In this document: in pieces, positions 1 to 11,000 of the stretch | Layout of the letters: each line of letters opens with the position of its first letter | Position numbering within the stretch: position 1 is the first letter of the stretch | Source of the DNA: Cunninghamia lanceolata | Taxonomy: Eukaryota > Streptophyta > Pinopsida > Cupressales > Cupressaceae | Direction of reading: 5' to 3' | DNA: 64,000 nt | Assembly (NCBI GenBank): GCA_027924645.1 | Contig: BSBN01001225.1 | Span: 10,558,001-10,622,000, forward strand | Translations under genes and position numbers: made by a program | The notes under the pieces: generated by a model | Database searches by the model: none | Told to the model about the DNA's origin: nothing | The model's input: only the letters and a program-made list of their open reading frames with translations

Positions 1-1179
1 GCAATCAAACAACTTTTACCAGAACTACTTAAATGAAAGATGTTACCTCTAGTTTGAGTACCAGATGCAATTTTAGTTCTAGAGCTCTCCACGATTCTAC
101 ATTTTCCATCCTTGAATCAAAGATCATAACCATTGTCAACCAACTATCCAACACTGAGGAGATTATGTTTCACTCCTTCCATATACAAAATATTATTGGT
201 GCAATTCTTACCATCAAAAGAGATGGATCCTTTGCCACAGATTCTACCAGCTGAGTTGTCTCTAAATTTCACAAGCCCACCTTCATATTTTTCAGAACTC
301 ACAAACTTACTCTTTTCACCAGTCATGTGATGAGAACATCCACTATCAATCACTGATTCATCCTTTTCAACAACCTGAGTAGCCAAGACACTTTCCACAT
401 TTGCACAGCTAGCAGATTCAGTAGACATTGGATCTTCTATTTAATAGAAATGAACACCCAATCACCTTCTCCATGATCAAATTCATCATCTGTGACTCCT
501 TCTTCAGCTTCTTGGACATAGTATCAATTCTTCTAACTTTTGTATCTATTAGGGTTTGGTTTTGAAAACCTCTCTGGACATCTTGAGGCAAAATGACCAA
601 TCTTATTACAAGCAAAATATTTTAATGGAAACTTTCTTTCATACTTACCAGATCCTCTTGGTATTTTTTTTGGCAATAAGAGCTTCAAGATCTACAGTAT
701 CAGTTTCATCATATTCAAGATCCTTCCTTGTCTTCACAAGTCTATTTGATCATCCTAAAGAACTTTCACTTAGATCATACCTTTGCTTTCCATAAACACT
801 AGCCTTGAATGCAGATTTAGGCTTAGGGAGAGAATCACCAAACCCACTCATTTTAAATGATGAAAGCTTACCAACTAACTAATCCCTTGTGACAGTTGTT
901 ACTATCCTGATTTCTTCAATGGCTGTAACTTTATGCTTGTATGCTGCAGGTAAGGATCTGAGCACTTTGGCAACAATTTTTTATTCTTCCAATACTCCAC
1001 TTGCATTTCTGATACCGGTCACAAGTTCATTTACTTTCTGCATGTAGGAAGTAATGTTTTCATCCTCACTCATTACCAATTTTTCATATTTACCCTTCAG
1101 GCTTTGTAGCTTGGTACATTTAACATATTTGTCACCTTCATACAGATTTTCCAACTTATTCCAAATTTCATGAGTAGTT
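1..1179 (-). pseudogene. Copia C1 gag/pol fragment, left half
   Basis: On the minus strand this is Copia coding sequence in several broken frames. From high to low coordinates I read the end of a UBN2-type gag (HEIWNKLENLYEGDKYV, about 1090-1179), a CCHC-like knuckle with a degenerate first Cys near 600-650, then at 144-428 the start of the protease and GAG-pre-integrase region, with VIDSGCSHHMTG (retropepsin D-S-G) and EGVKHNLLSVG. Stops and frame changes show decay. The reading continues across the T1 insertion into 19318-19573, which proves both halves belong to one element. The long 5' LTR suggests the Sirevirus side of Copia, but that lineage call is inference. Confidence 0.85.
1175..1179. 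repeat. Left target-site duplication of T1 (TAGTT)
   Basis: The five bases TAGTT directly precede the TG of the T1 left LTR. They recur at 19318-19322 directly after the CA of the right LTR. This fixes both ends of T1 to the base. Confidence 0.95.
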
Positions 1180-2342
1180 TGTGTATATGGAAAATCGATC
1201 TATTCTAAACTAATTAAAAACCAAAAAATCCAATAACATAAAGAAAACGAATCTAAGTAAAAGCCATGACAAATAACCAATGCGATAAAGACTTTTACCG
1301 AAATTTGTGTTGTTTCCTTTGGATTGAATGTAGAATTGCTCAATGAAATTGCAAAGCCATAGCTGCAACAAGCGAGTGTAGTGCTCAAGAGATCAATGTC
1401 AAATGATCGTAAGGTTGCTCAATCGACGCGTTGTGTATGCTCAAAGCTCTGTTAAGTATGCCTGAGAATACGATCGAAGAGAGAGAGTAAATGAAGGAGA
1501 TGAGGGGGGTTTATATAGATTTCAAGTAAAATCGATCAACGGTCCAAATAATTCAGAAGAATCAATGGAGGAGAACAGTTGAGGAATGTGCAACGAATGA
1601 GGAGAAGACATGTGTCTTGCTTTCTTTTGCATGAGAGGAGTTATCAAGAATAGAAGAATAAGTTAACTGAAGAAATAAATCAATTAAAGAATAAAGCAAT
1701 CAGTTAAGTGATTTAAAACAAGAAGAAGAGATTTGCATGAGAATAGAAGATATTTTGCTTTATTAAATATAGAAATATTTAATTGATGAGCAAGAAAGCT
1801 TGAGTTATTTTAGAGATAACTCAAATTAGAAGAAAAAGCAATTTAAATAAATAATTGATTTATTTAAATTTAGAGAAGATATTTTGGAAGAAACAATTAA
1901 ATAATTGGAATTATTTAATTTAGAAGATTTAAAAGCAAATTAAATAAATAAATTTATTTAATTGTTGTGCATGATTTTGGAAGAATAATTTTGATTTAAT
2001 TAAATAATTTAAGAATTATTTAATTTTAGATAAGAGGGAATTTGTTGAATTAATTAAATAATTGGATATATTTAATTAATGTGGATTTGATTTTTGGAAA
2101 GAGGATAATGATCTAATTAAATAATTAAAATTATTTAATTGTGGAAGAATATAGAGGAATTTAATTTAATTAATTAAATTATGAGGATTTATTTAATTAA
2201 TGTCACAATTTTGTGATTTAGAAGAATTTGGTGAAATTAATTAAATAATTAGATTATTTAATTAATGTTGAAATGCAGGTGATTAGGAAGAAATGACGAA
2301 ATGCAAGTGATGCGACGACTTGATCATTTTAGGGTGTCTACA
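1180..2342 (-). repeat. T1 3' LTR (left)
   Basis: It begins TGTGTATATGG and ends GGGTGTCTACA on the plus strand. It matches 18155-19317 at every base but three by my reading (C/T near 1249, G/A near 1555, C/T near 1711). On the element strand the TATA box TATATAA is at 1511-1517. The U3 part (about 1740-2270) is filled with short AT palindromes of the AATTAAATAATT type. Confidence 0.95.
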
Positions 2343-2356
2343 TTTTGCCCCTCTTT
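2343..2356 (-). promoter_or_regulatory. T1 polypurine tract
   Basis: On the minus strand AAAGAGGGGCAAAA directly precedes the LTR start TGTAGACACC. This is the expected plus-strand primer site for reverse transcription. The same tract precedes the T4 LTR (61984-61997), and a one-base variant, AAAGAGGCGCAAAA, precedes the T2 LTR (40243-40256). Confidence 0.85.
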
Positions 2357-2604
2357 GATGCAATGCAGCATGTAGCGTTGCGTCAAAGAAAATCGATTGT
2401 TGAAGATGTGATACAATTTTTTTGATGCCCCAGTGTATCAAGTTGCCCCAGTGTATCGAGTTGCCCCAGCATATGCCCCCTCGAGCAGGAAGACAGGGAG
2501 GCGACAGAGGAAAGGTGTTGACGCTCGACAAGAAGGGTGCGCGACCAGGAGGAAGAATAAGCAGAAACAGGGGGGGGGGAAGAAAAACTGAAGGGTGGGG
2601 ACAC

Positions 2605-2612
2605 TATAAATA
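2605..2612 (+). promoter_or_regulatory. TATA box of the antisense PMD gene in T1
   Basis: TATAAATA lies in CACTATAAATAGG, 113 bp before the ATG at 2718 and inside the element next to the 3' LTR. The same box and surroundings are in T4 (62221-62228). A related box is at the matching place in T2 (39945-39951, minus). Promoter activity is inferred from position and conservation. Confidence 0.7.
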
Positions 2613-2717
2613 GGTCCCATGGGGACCACAATCCTCATTTGCACCCATTGAGATTCTAAATTTAGAGAAGAGCTTCAAAGCTTAGTTGAGAGAGAGTGGA
2701 GCAGCCAGCGGAGAGAG

Positions 2718-5458
2718 ATGCCGATTCCTGTGCACAGACATCGGGAGGAGCTGGTGCGGACCTACGGGAGGCCAGCAGGAGCTCCGGCAGCGGTAAGTGA
2801 TCAAAAACCCCATTGTAATTTGTCGATTAGGGGTAGATTAGGGCTACGTTTAGGTAGGTTTGCAATTTAAGCCAAAAGCGCTATAGGATTGTGCAGCGCG
2901 GGTGGTAGTCGTCTGGCGCGCTTTTGGCGCGCCGCAGCGCGTTTGGTCAGCGGCTGCAGCGCGACTGGTAAAAACAAGTCGCGGTTGGTTAGAGTTGTCA
3001 GCGTCGCAGCGCATGTGGGAAATCCCGTAGCGCGTTTGGTATGGTAGTGTAGCGCGACTGGTAAGGTAGGTTAGCGCGGGTGGCGGGTAGGTGGAGAAAT
3101 CGCGTCGCTTCTGGTAAAACAGAGCGGCGCAGTTGGCATAATGCTTTAGCGCGCTTGAAAACAAGGCGCATGTGGGGGGAAAATCAAAGCGCAACTGGAT
3201 AAGGATTGAAGCGCTTTCGGCCGGGAGAAACAACGCGGTTGCAGAAACAAAGCGCTTCTGGCTAGATAGAAGAAAAAGTTAGGGTTTAGTAAAATGGGGG
3301 GCCTAGAGGAGAGACACCTAGCCTAGCCGACAAGAGGGAAAAGGGATGGCAGGGGTGGGGTACAGCATAGCCAATGGGGGTACAGCATAGCCAATGGGTA
3401 GATAGGTTTTGAGGGATTTGGTTATGAAACTGACAAGTGATATGTTTATGGATGCAGAGGATACTACCACCACTGATGTCGCGGGAGCGACACCACGCAA
3501 TCGCGCACGAGGTCGTTCAGTTGACTTGGGAGGAGGATGCGTTCTTAGAGCATGCAGGGCTATGGCATGTGGCACACCTTACACACATTAGGGTGAATCT
3601 TGCCCTAGTGACAGCAGTCGTGGAGAGGTATCACAGCGAGACCTCGTCATTTCACTTCCCGACAGGGGAGGCTACAGTGACACTGGAGGATGTATATCGC
3701 ATCCTGCGGATTCGGATTGATGGGGAGATTGTTGACTTCGACCCGGCACGAGGCCAGGCAGGCTTGGAGGAGGTCTTCTGCACAGACGACCTATGGATAG
3801 ACGATGGGGAGATTAGGTGGGCAGACGTCCCGAGACTCTGTGACAGGATCCGTTGGATCGTCGCATCATTGATCGGCGGCTTCCTGTGCCCGGACAGGAG
3901 ATCCAGAGGTTTATCAGTTGGTTGGGGGACAGTGTTATCAGGGATGTTTACACATGGCCGACAGTATGCGTGGGGACCCTGTGTCCTAGGGCAGCTATAC
4001 CATGATATGCATTATTGCGTATACAGGAGAGGCAGGAGCCTCTCAGCAGGGGTGACCTTACTACAGGTGTGGGCGTGGGAGCACATTCCAGTTATCCGGC
4101 CCATGGCACAGCGCCATCGAGACAGAGGGGAGCCGTATGCGTTCTTGTATGATGGAGTGATGACACACAGGAGGATGGGATCTGTCAGCTACTGGCGGTG
4201 ACAGATCGATGAGATGGACATCTTTATCTGGAGGCCGTGGCTACTATGCGAGGAGTGGCCGGATGAGCATGAGCAGCTCATGTACTGCAGACAGGCTCGC
4301 TATCTGTTCGGTAGACAGACAGATATGATAGAGCGATATCTTCCAGAGCGGGTATTGAGACAGTTTGGCCTGCCACAGGGGCTACCGGTGGGGGAGGCCA
4401 CACATGCCAGGACGCGGAGAGAGACAGGAGACTGGGACCCAGTGATCCCGGTGGCGACAGCATTAGCAGAGGTGCGGGGACTTATCCCCGTGAGATGGGA
4501 TTGGGACACAGGGCTAGCAGACCCAGGGACACTGCCAGACTATGATCAGTACTGGCAGACTCACAGGCTGACGAGACTGACTACACCAGGTGTAGTAGGG
4601 GCAGTGGGAGAGGTGTTAGTACTTGGCGGAGAGGCTAGGAGGAGGCGGCAGGCCAGGGCAGCCGGACAGCAGGCAGGTGGACAGCAGGCAAGTGGCCAGC
4701 AGGAGGATGTTGAGATGGCAGAGGCATTGGGCCCAGTCGTAGAGACTGATCTGCAGAGGGCCGAGCGACTGCTGCAGGAGGAGATAGCCCGGAGGACTCG
4801 ACTAGAGCTCCGGATGGTTAGACTGAGGAGAGACCGGGATACAGCACGGGCAGAGGCTAGACAGGCAGAGGCCACAGCCCAGGCACAGACACAGGCAGCC
4901 ACAGCCGCACAGACAGCCCTGGCACAGGTACAGGCACAGTTACAGGCACAGGTGCAGGCCTACAGGCAGTTACAGGCCCAGGTGCATGCACAGGCACAGG
5001 CACAGATGCAGCCACCGGCCGCACCAGCAGCCGACACCGAGGCGGTAGCACAGGCTAGACGAGAGAGAGATGCCGAGGTACAGCTGCGACTGACAGCAGA
5101 GGCTACACTCTTTAGAGTGAGGCGGGAGAGAGAGGAGGCACGCCGTGAACTGGGAGCAGACCAGAGGACACTATATAGTGAGCTCGTCCGAGTGCAGGGT
5201 GAGCTGGTATCAGCTGGCCGGGAGGCAGAGTACTACAGGGGGCTGTATGTGGGTGCGGTGCTGGCAGCGCAGCAGGCACCGAGCTACAGAGACAGGAGTA
5301 GATCCGGGGCATCCGGATCGCGGAGGACAGGGCAGTCAGCGTCCTCGGTTAGAGGGCCATTTTTGCCACCAGGGGGAGGAGGAGGACCATCAGGGGGACC
5401 TCCACCGAGCACAGGGGGAGGCCAGGGGCCACAGCAGGAGGGTAGCTCTACTCACTAG
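2718..5458 (+). CDS. Antisense plant-mobile-domain (PMD) gene in T1, two exons, one internal stop
   Basis: Proposed exon 1 is 2718-2792: 25 codons beginning MPIPVHRHREEL and ending in phase 0 at a GTAAGT donor. The intron is 2793-3457, with a CTGAC branch-like site at 3430-3434 and acceptor ATGCAG. Exon 2 is 3458-5458. The first 290 or so exon-2 residues resemble the plant mobile domain (aminotransferase-like, PF10536 type): TGEATVTLEDVYRIL, a GWG motif, WAWEHIP and DIFIWRPW. A long Ala/Gln-rich coiled coil and a Gly/Pro/Ser-rich tail follow. The coding DNA is GC-rich, unlike the AT-rich LTRs. TGA at 4199-4201 interrupts it; T4 has CGA there. The gene runs opposite to gag-pol and ends 2.56 kb from the pol stop. 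PMD genes are known passengers of Tat elements and Mutator-like transposons; what it does here is unknown. Confidence 0.75.
2793..3457 (+). other. Intron of the T1 PMD gene
   Basis: Donor CG/GTAAGT follows exon 1 in frame and acceptor ATGCAG/AGG precedes exon 2 in frame, so the join keeps phase 0. In T4 the matching intron is 62411-63053, with GTAGGT and the same acceptor. The two intron ends are well conserved between T1 and T4, but the array between them has changed fast. Splicing is inferred, not shown. Confidence 0.65.
2872..3265 (+). repeat. GCGC-motif array in the PMD intron of T1
   Basis: About 16 degenerate units share AGCGC-NNN-TGGT, spaced roughly 20-30 bp, for example AGCGCGTTTGGT, AGCGCGACTGGT and AGCGCTTCTGGC. 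The motif reads in the sense direction of the PMD gene. The same motif occurs in the gag-pol leader (15890-16150 and 17345-18090) on the other strand. Confidence 0.85.
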
Positions 5459-8022
5459 GGCATACTCATGTATATTGTATCATATTGTATTATTTTGGAC
5501 AGATGCCTGCGTGCATTCTGATGTATATTTTGAGGGCTCTTGATAGCCTTGATGTACTATATTGATGTATATTTGGATGTATACATATTTTGTATTATTG
5601 ATGTAGACACAGACACTTTGTATTATGATGACCATTACATGATATATATATATGATGATCTGTTCGATTCACTGCTGTTCATGCTTTTGTGTATGCATTA
5701 TCTGGTGTCATGGATGTGATGATATGTATGTATGATTATGGATTCATGTGACGACATAGATTGCTTATATGATGCTTATAGATGTATGATGATAGAGATG
5801 TATGATGACATAGATGTGATGACTAGTGATATCTGACATGTGGGTTTTGTAGATATGCACCAGAGAGGAGAACAGGAGAAGTTGATCGATTACTGCAAAT
5901 GAAACGATATAAAGGGTGTGGGAATGGATGAATGAGCTTGTTGCAATGGCTTCACATTTGTATATAAAGAGCAATCCTTAGTTTGATATAGCACGTGGAT
6001 AGTTCGCCACCAAGGTATAAAAGACCAAGGTGCAGTAATATCCGAGTGCGTGGACGTTGACTCTGCAAGCAAGCGGTTTGAACTTAGATCCCTTAGACAG
6101 CATATAACCTTGTTGGGACATGTGAATAAGACATAGTCTTGAACATAAAATAAACTTCAATACATGTAAATGCAAGAAGAAATATTAATATGTAAGATGC
6201 TAGGTCGTAACACACACAAGATAGATATGATGCGAAGAAAGATACTAAAAGATCATTCCTCAAACACGGCACACAGAAAGCAATGACTATGCCCCCAATC
6301 CGTACTGCATCGCAACATACCAAGATTATAGATGAATCAAGGTAGCTTTGAATAGGTATTGGAAAAGGAACAAAAGATAAACCATAACACAAATTGACTG
6401 ACTTACAAAGTAAACATACAGCCAACATACTCTCTTGCCAAAGAGGTTGCTCAGGATAGATTGGATAGGAAAGATAACAGCCTTATCGTAGGAACTCTGT
6501 GTCCGTTAAAGGGGGCTATCTACCTAAAAAGACAATGTCTTGCTATAGGAAATGCCACATGTCGTAGGAGACGCGTGTGTTGGTCTCGACAATGGAACAC
6601 TTCGTAGAAGACAAGCCTGTGGATCTAGGGCTTGGTTAAGCGGTACTTAGCTGATGTTGGCAATCGGTATGCAGGACAGTAGATGACTCTGGAAGTAGGC
6701 CTCTTTGCTTCAAGTTTGTTAAGGACTTTTGCTTTGAAAGGATGCGCTAGCTTGCTGCTTGAGTTAGTCAAGTCGAGGCGAATGGATTTTGACAAACGGA
6801 AGACTAGAAGGATGCCAGTGCTAATGGATTGGGATGGGTGGAGAATGATGGATCGTGTGTGCCTGAGTACTAGATACATCCTTCGTATTCCAGACTGCCT
6901 ACATACCCTGTATCCACGGGATCAAGGCACACTTACGATGGAAGATGAACGTGATAAATATGTAGTTCTGGATAGAGTGATGAATGGGTCAAGGTGGAAG
7001 GTGGGGATCTAATGTACCTGAGTACCGGAAACGTCCTTCATATTCCAGACTACCTACATACCCATATCCATGGGATCAAGGTACCTTAAGATTGAAAAGA
7101 TGATATGTAGTTCTGGTTAGTGTGATGATGTGGGAAAAGAGCTAAGAAGAGGTGATCTTATGTACCTGAGTACTGGAAACGTGCTTCGTATTCCAGACTG
7201 CCTACATACCCATATCCATGGGATCAAGGTACCTTAAGATTGAGAAGAGATAATATGTAGTTCTGGTTAGTGTGATGATGTAGAAAAAGAGCTGAGAAGA
7301 GGTGATCTTATGTACCTGAGTACTGGAAACATGCTTCGTATTCCAGACTGCCTACATACCCATATCCATGGGATCAAGGTACCTTAAGATTGAGAAGAGA
7401 TAATATGTAGTTCTGGTTAGTGTGATGATGTAGAACAAGTGTTGAGAAGATAACAGCCTTATCGTAGGAGCGATGTGTCCGTTAAAGGGTGTTACCTGTG
7501 GAAATGAGGGAAGATCGAAGTATGCGTTGCGAACCACGAACAAGGAACCAATCCTAGACTGAAGCTAAGGAAAGAGTTGCCCCCATTCTAGTAGAGGAAA
7601 CTGTAGGGGTGACCACCGAAGAAGACACAAAAAGACTTGACCTAGGACAAGACAGTGTTAACTGTAGACACAGATCAAGACGTGGGATGACGATGAGGGA
7701 CACTGACAAATTTCCAAGCTATACTAGGTAGGGAGATGGAAATGCAAACAAGGTCAATGGTTTTATTATGGATGGATGGATGAAGCAGGTTGCGAACTGG
7801 ACAAGGAGTGGACAGGACTCGATAGACGATGGATGCTGCCTCTACGCATAGCGCCTGTTTGCCAGGTTTTCACTATGGTACTCATCCAAGGCGCCTGTTT
7901 GCCAGGTTTTCACCAGAGGATGGATGTTTTTGTATTTTTGATTTTTTTTTTTTTTTTTTGATTTTTTGTATTTTTTTGATTTGATTTTTTTTTTGATTTT
8001 TTTTGTGGGAATACTCTGAGGA
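5459..8022. other. Spacer between PMD gene and pol in T1
   Basis: No convincing gene lies here. 5460-5880 is AT-rich with many GATGTAT/ATGATGACATAGATG words. 6472-6519 and 7448-7495 are a direct repeat (AGATAACAGCCTTATCGTAGG...) that flanks the 150-bp array. 7849-7871 and 7891-7913 are a second direct repeat containing GCGCCTGTTTGCCAGG. 7926-8007 is nearly pure T with GATT interruptions; in the pol sense it is an A-rich tract just after the stop codon. The two genes converge on this spacer. Confidence 0.75.
6858..7460. repeat. Tandem array of four ~150-bp units
   Basis: Units begin near 6858, 7013, 7161 and 7311 with TGTACCTGAGTACTGG or close variants. Each contains TTCCAGACTGCCTACATACC and ATGGGATCAAGGTACC. 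The last two are nearly identical and the first is most diverged, which suggests growth from the right end. The array lies between the convergent ends of the PMD gene and pol. Confidence 0.9.
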
Positions 8023-11000
8023 TCAGGCATAGAACTTCTTGAGATGGACACTGTTAAGTGGCTCATCTAGAGGAATGCCGTCAGGTGTAGCTAAAGTATA
8101 AGCTCCTGATCCATATGCTGCTGTGACAATGAAGGGACCTAACCAGTTAGGCTCAAATTTACCCTTCTTCTCTCGATCTGCTTGATTTCTCTGATTCTCC
8201 TTAAGTACAAGATCACCAACTTGAAACCGTCTTTCTTTGATCTTTTTGTTGTAATTACGCCGGAGGCGGTTTTGATAGACATGGAGATGATTAAGTGCGG
8301 CAAGACGCCTCTCATCTAGTAGTTCAAGCTCAGCTAATCTGGAAGTGCGATACTCATCTCCGCCGATCAGGTCCTGCATGGATACTCTGAGGGATGGGAT
8401 CTCGACCTCTATAGGTAGGATGGCTTCAGAGCCAAAGACCAAGGCATATGGTGTGGCACCAGTTGGTGTTCTGATACTAGTGCGGTAGGCCCATAGGGCG
8501 GGATTAAGTTGCAAGTGCCAATCACGACCAGCTTCATTGACTGTTTTCTTGAGGATTTTGAGAATGGTTTTATTGGAAGCTTCAGCTTGGCCGTTACTCT
8601 GCGGATAGTAGGGAGTTGAAAAGCGATGTTGGATATTGTATTGTATGCATAAGGCACGGACATCTTGGTTCTTGAATGGTCTCCCATTATCAGTGACAAT
8701 GGCTTGGGGAATACCATACCGGCATATGAGGTAGTTTAGGATAAACTTGGCTATTTGCTTACCGGTGATATAGGTCATAGGAATGGCTTCCACCCACTTC
8801 GTGAAATACTCAGTGGCGGTAATGATAAACTTGTGGCCATTTGAGGAGGAAGGGTGGATTTGTCCTACGAGGTCGAGACCCCATTGAGAAAAAGGCCATG
8901 GAGTTGTCACAGGTTGTAATTCATGAGCGGGTGCGTGAATCAGATCTCCATGCTGCTGACATTGTAGACACTTCTTAGCAAACTGTGCGGCATCTTGCTC
9001 TATTGTAGGCCAATAATAACCTGTTCGGAGTATCTTCTTAGCAAGATTAGGACCGGTAGAATGTGCACCACAGACACCTTCGTGTATGTCTCGTAAGGTA
9101 GCTTCGGCTTCTTCTGCGTTAAGACATCGTAAGACGATACCATCGAGACTCCGGCGATATAGTGTATCACCCAGAATGATGTAACGAGAGGATCGACGGA
9201 TAAAGGTTTTGCGTTGAGTGGATGATAGGTCAGGGGGAAAGGTTTTGTTTTTGAGGTATTCATAGATATCTTCGTACCATGGGGAATTGGGACCAACAAG
9301 TTCGCAGATGATTTCAGTAACAGGAACATCGACGGCTGGTATCAACAATTGCTCGATCAAGAATTCACACTTCTGTGTATTAGCAGGCATATCAATCAGT
9401 GACCCTACAGAAGCCATAGAATCCGCAGCTTTATTATGCTCTCTTGGAATTTTCTCAAATGTGATGTGAGAAAAGTGTGGTTTATAAACATCCACTAGTT
9501 GCTTGTAGGGGACCAACTTTTCATCCTTTGTTTGGTATTCATCTGTGACTTGGCGAATGACTAGCTGTGAGTCTCCATATACTTGTAATTCTGTGATGTC
9601 CCATTGGACTGCTGTATTGAGACCTATAAGGAGTGCTTCATACTCGGCTATGTTGTTGGTGCAAGGGAATGCAAGCCGATATGACTTTGGAATGTAGTCA
9701 TTCTGAGGTGTAACAAATAAGATGCCAGCTCCTGAACCATGCTGTGTGTAAGAACCGTCAAAGTACAACTTCCACATTATGGAGTTAGCAAGAGTGAATA
9801 GATTCTCATCAGGAAAGTCTGCGACCATAGGATGTGTATCTTTCATAGGTGCTTCTGCTAGTTGATCAGCGAGGGCTTGCCCTTTGATTGCTTTACGATC
9901 TGTGTACTCAATATCGAACTCGCTAAGAATCATGACCCATTTAGCTAGTCTGCCTGTGAGAGCTGCTTTTGCTAGTAGATACTTCAAGGGATCAATCTTG
10001 GCTATCAGATTTGTGTGTTGGTTCAGCATGTAATGTCGCAACTTTTGGGAGGAGAACACTACTGCTAAACAAGCCCTTTCCATTGGTGAATAATTGAGCT
10101 CATATCCCACCAAGGTTCTACTAATGTAATAAATTGCATGCTCCTTTCCTGTGTCATCATTCTGTGCTAGCAGAGCCCCTAGGGCTGAGTTTGTAGTAGA
10201 GATGTATAAGATCAAAGGTTTGTCTGCCACTGGTGGAACCAATACCGGAGGTGTAGCTAGATACTCTTTAAGTTGATCAAACGCTGCTTGACACTTGTTG
10301 TCCCATCGAAATGAGACATCCTTTCGGAGCAAGTGTTGAAAGGGTTGACATTTATCTGCTAGCTGTGAGATGAAACGTCGAATGGACTGCAACCTTCCTT
10401 GGAGGCTCCTTAATGCTTTTAGGTTCTTTGGTGGAGGCATCTCCACTATAGCTTTTACTTTTGCTGGATCTACTTCGATGCCTCTACGAGATACGATGTA
10501 TCCCAATAGTTTCCCTGATGTGACACCGAATACACACTTCTTAGGATTTAGTCTTACTTGGTATTTTTCCAGCCTGTCAAAGATTTGCCCTAGGACCTGT
10601 ATGTGATCCTCTCTAGAAGATTTGGCCAATATATCATCCACATAGTCTTCCATGATGTGATGAAAGAGGTCATGAAATATCACTGTCATTGCTCTCTGAT
10701 AGGTTGCTCCTGCATTCTTTAGACCAAACGACATAACACACCAACAGTAATTGCCCCAAGGACATGTAAAGGTTGTTTTATGTTGGTCTTCTTCAGCTAT
10801 CCTTATCTGATTATAACCTGAGAATCTGTCCATAAGAGAAAGCATCTCGTGACCTGCTGTCAAGTCCACTATAATGTCAATGTTTGGTAGTGGAAAATCA
10901 TCTTTAGGACATGCCTTATTGAGATCTCTGAAATCATTACACATGCGGATGTGCCCATTAGGTTTAGACACAGGTACAATGTTGGAGACCCAATCTGAAT

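Noticed and set aside
2422..2613. Small plus-strand ORF upstream of the PMD gene (MMPQCIKLPQC)
   Set aside because: It ends at the TATA box, is not preserved in T4 (indels), and precedes the likely transcription start.
4561..4902. 113-codon minus-strand ORF inside PMD exon 2
   Set aside because: An antisense shadow of the GC-rich Ala/Gln coiled-coil coding sequence.
6858..7460. Possible CRISPR-like regular repeats
   Set aside because: Units are ~150 bp head-to-tail without spacers, in a plant retrotransposon.
7926..8007. T-rich tract as a Pol III terminator or polyA tail of a retroposed gene
   Set aside because: It lies inside T1 directly after the pol stop, with no gene or duplicated flank pointing to retroposition.
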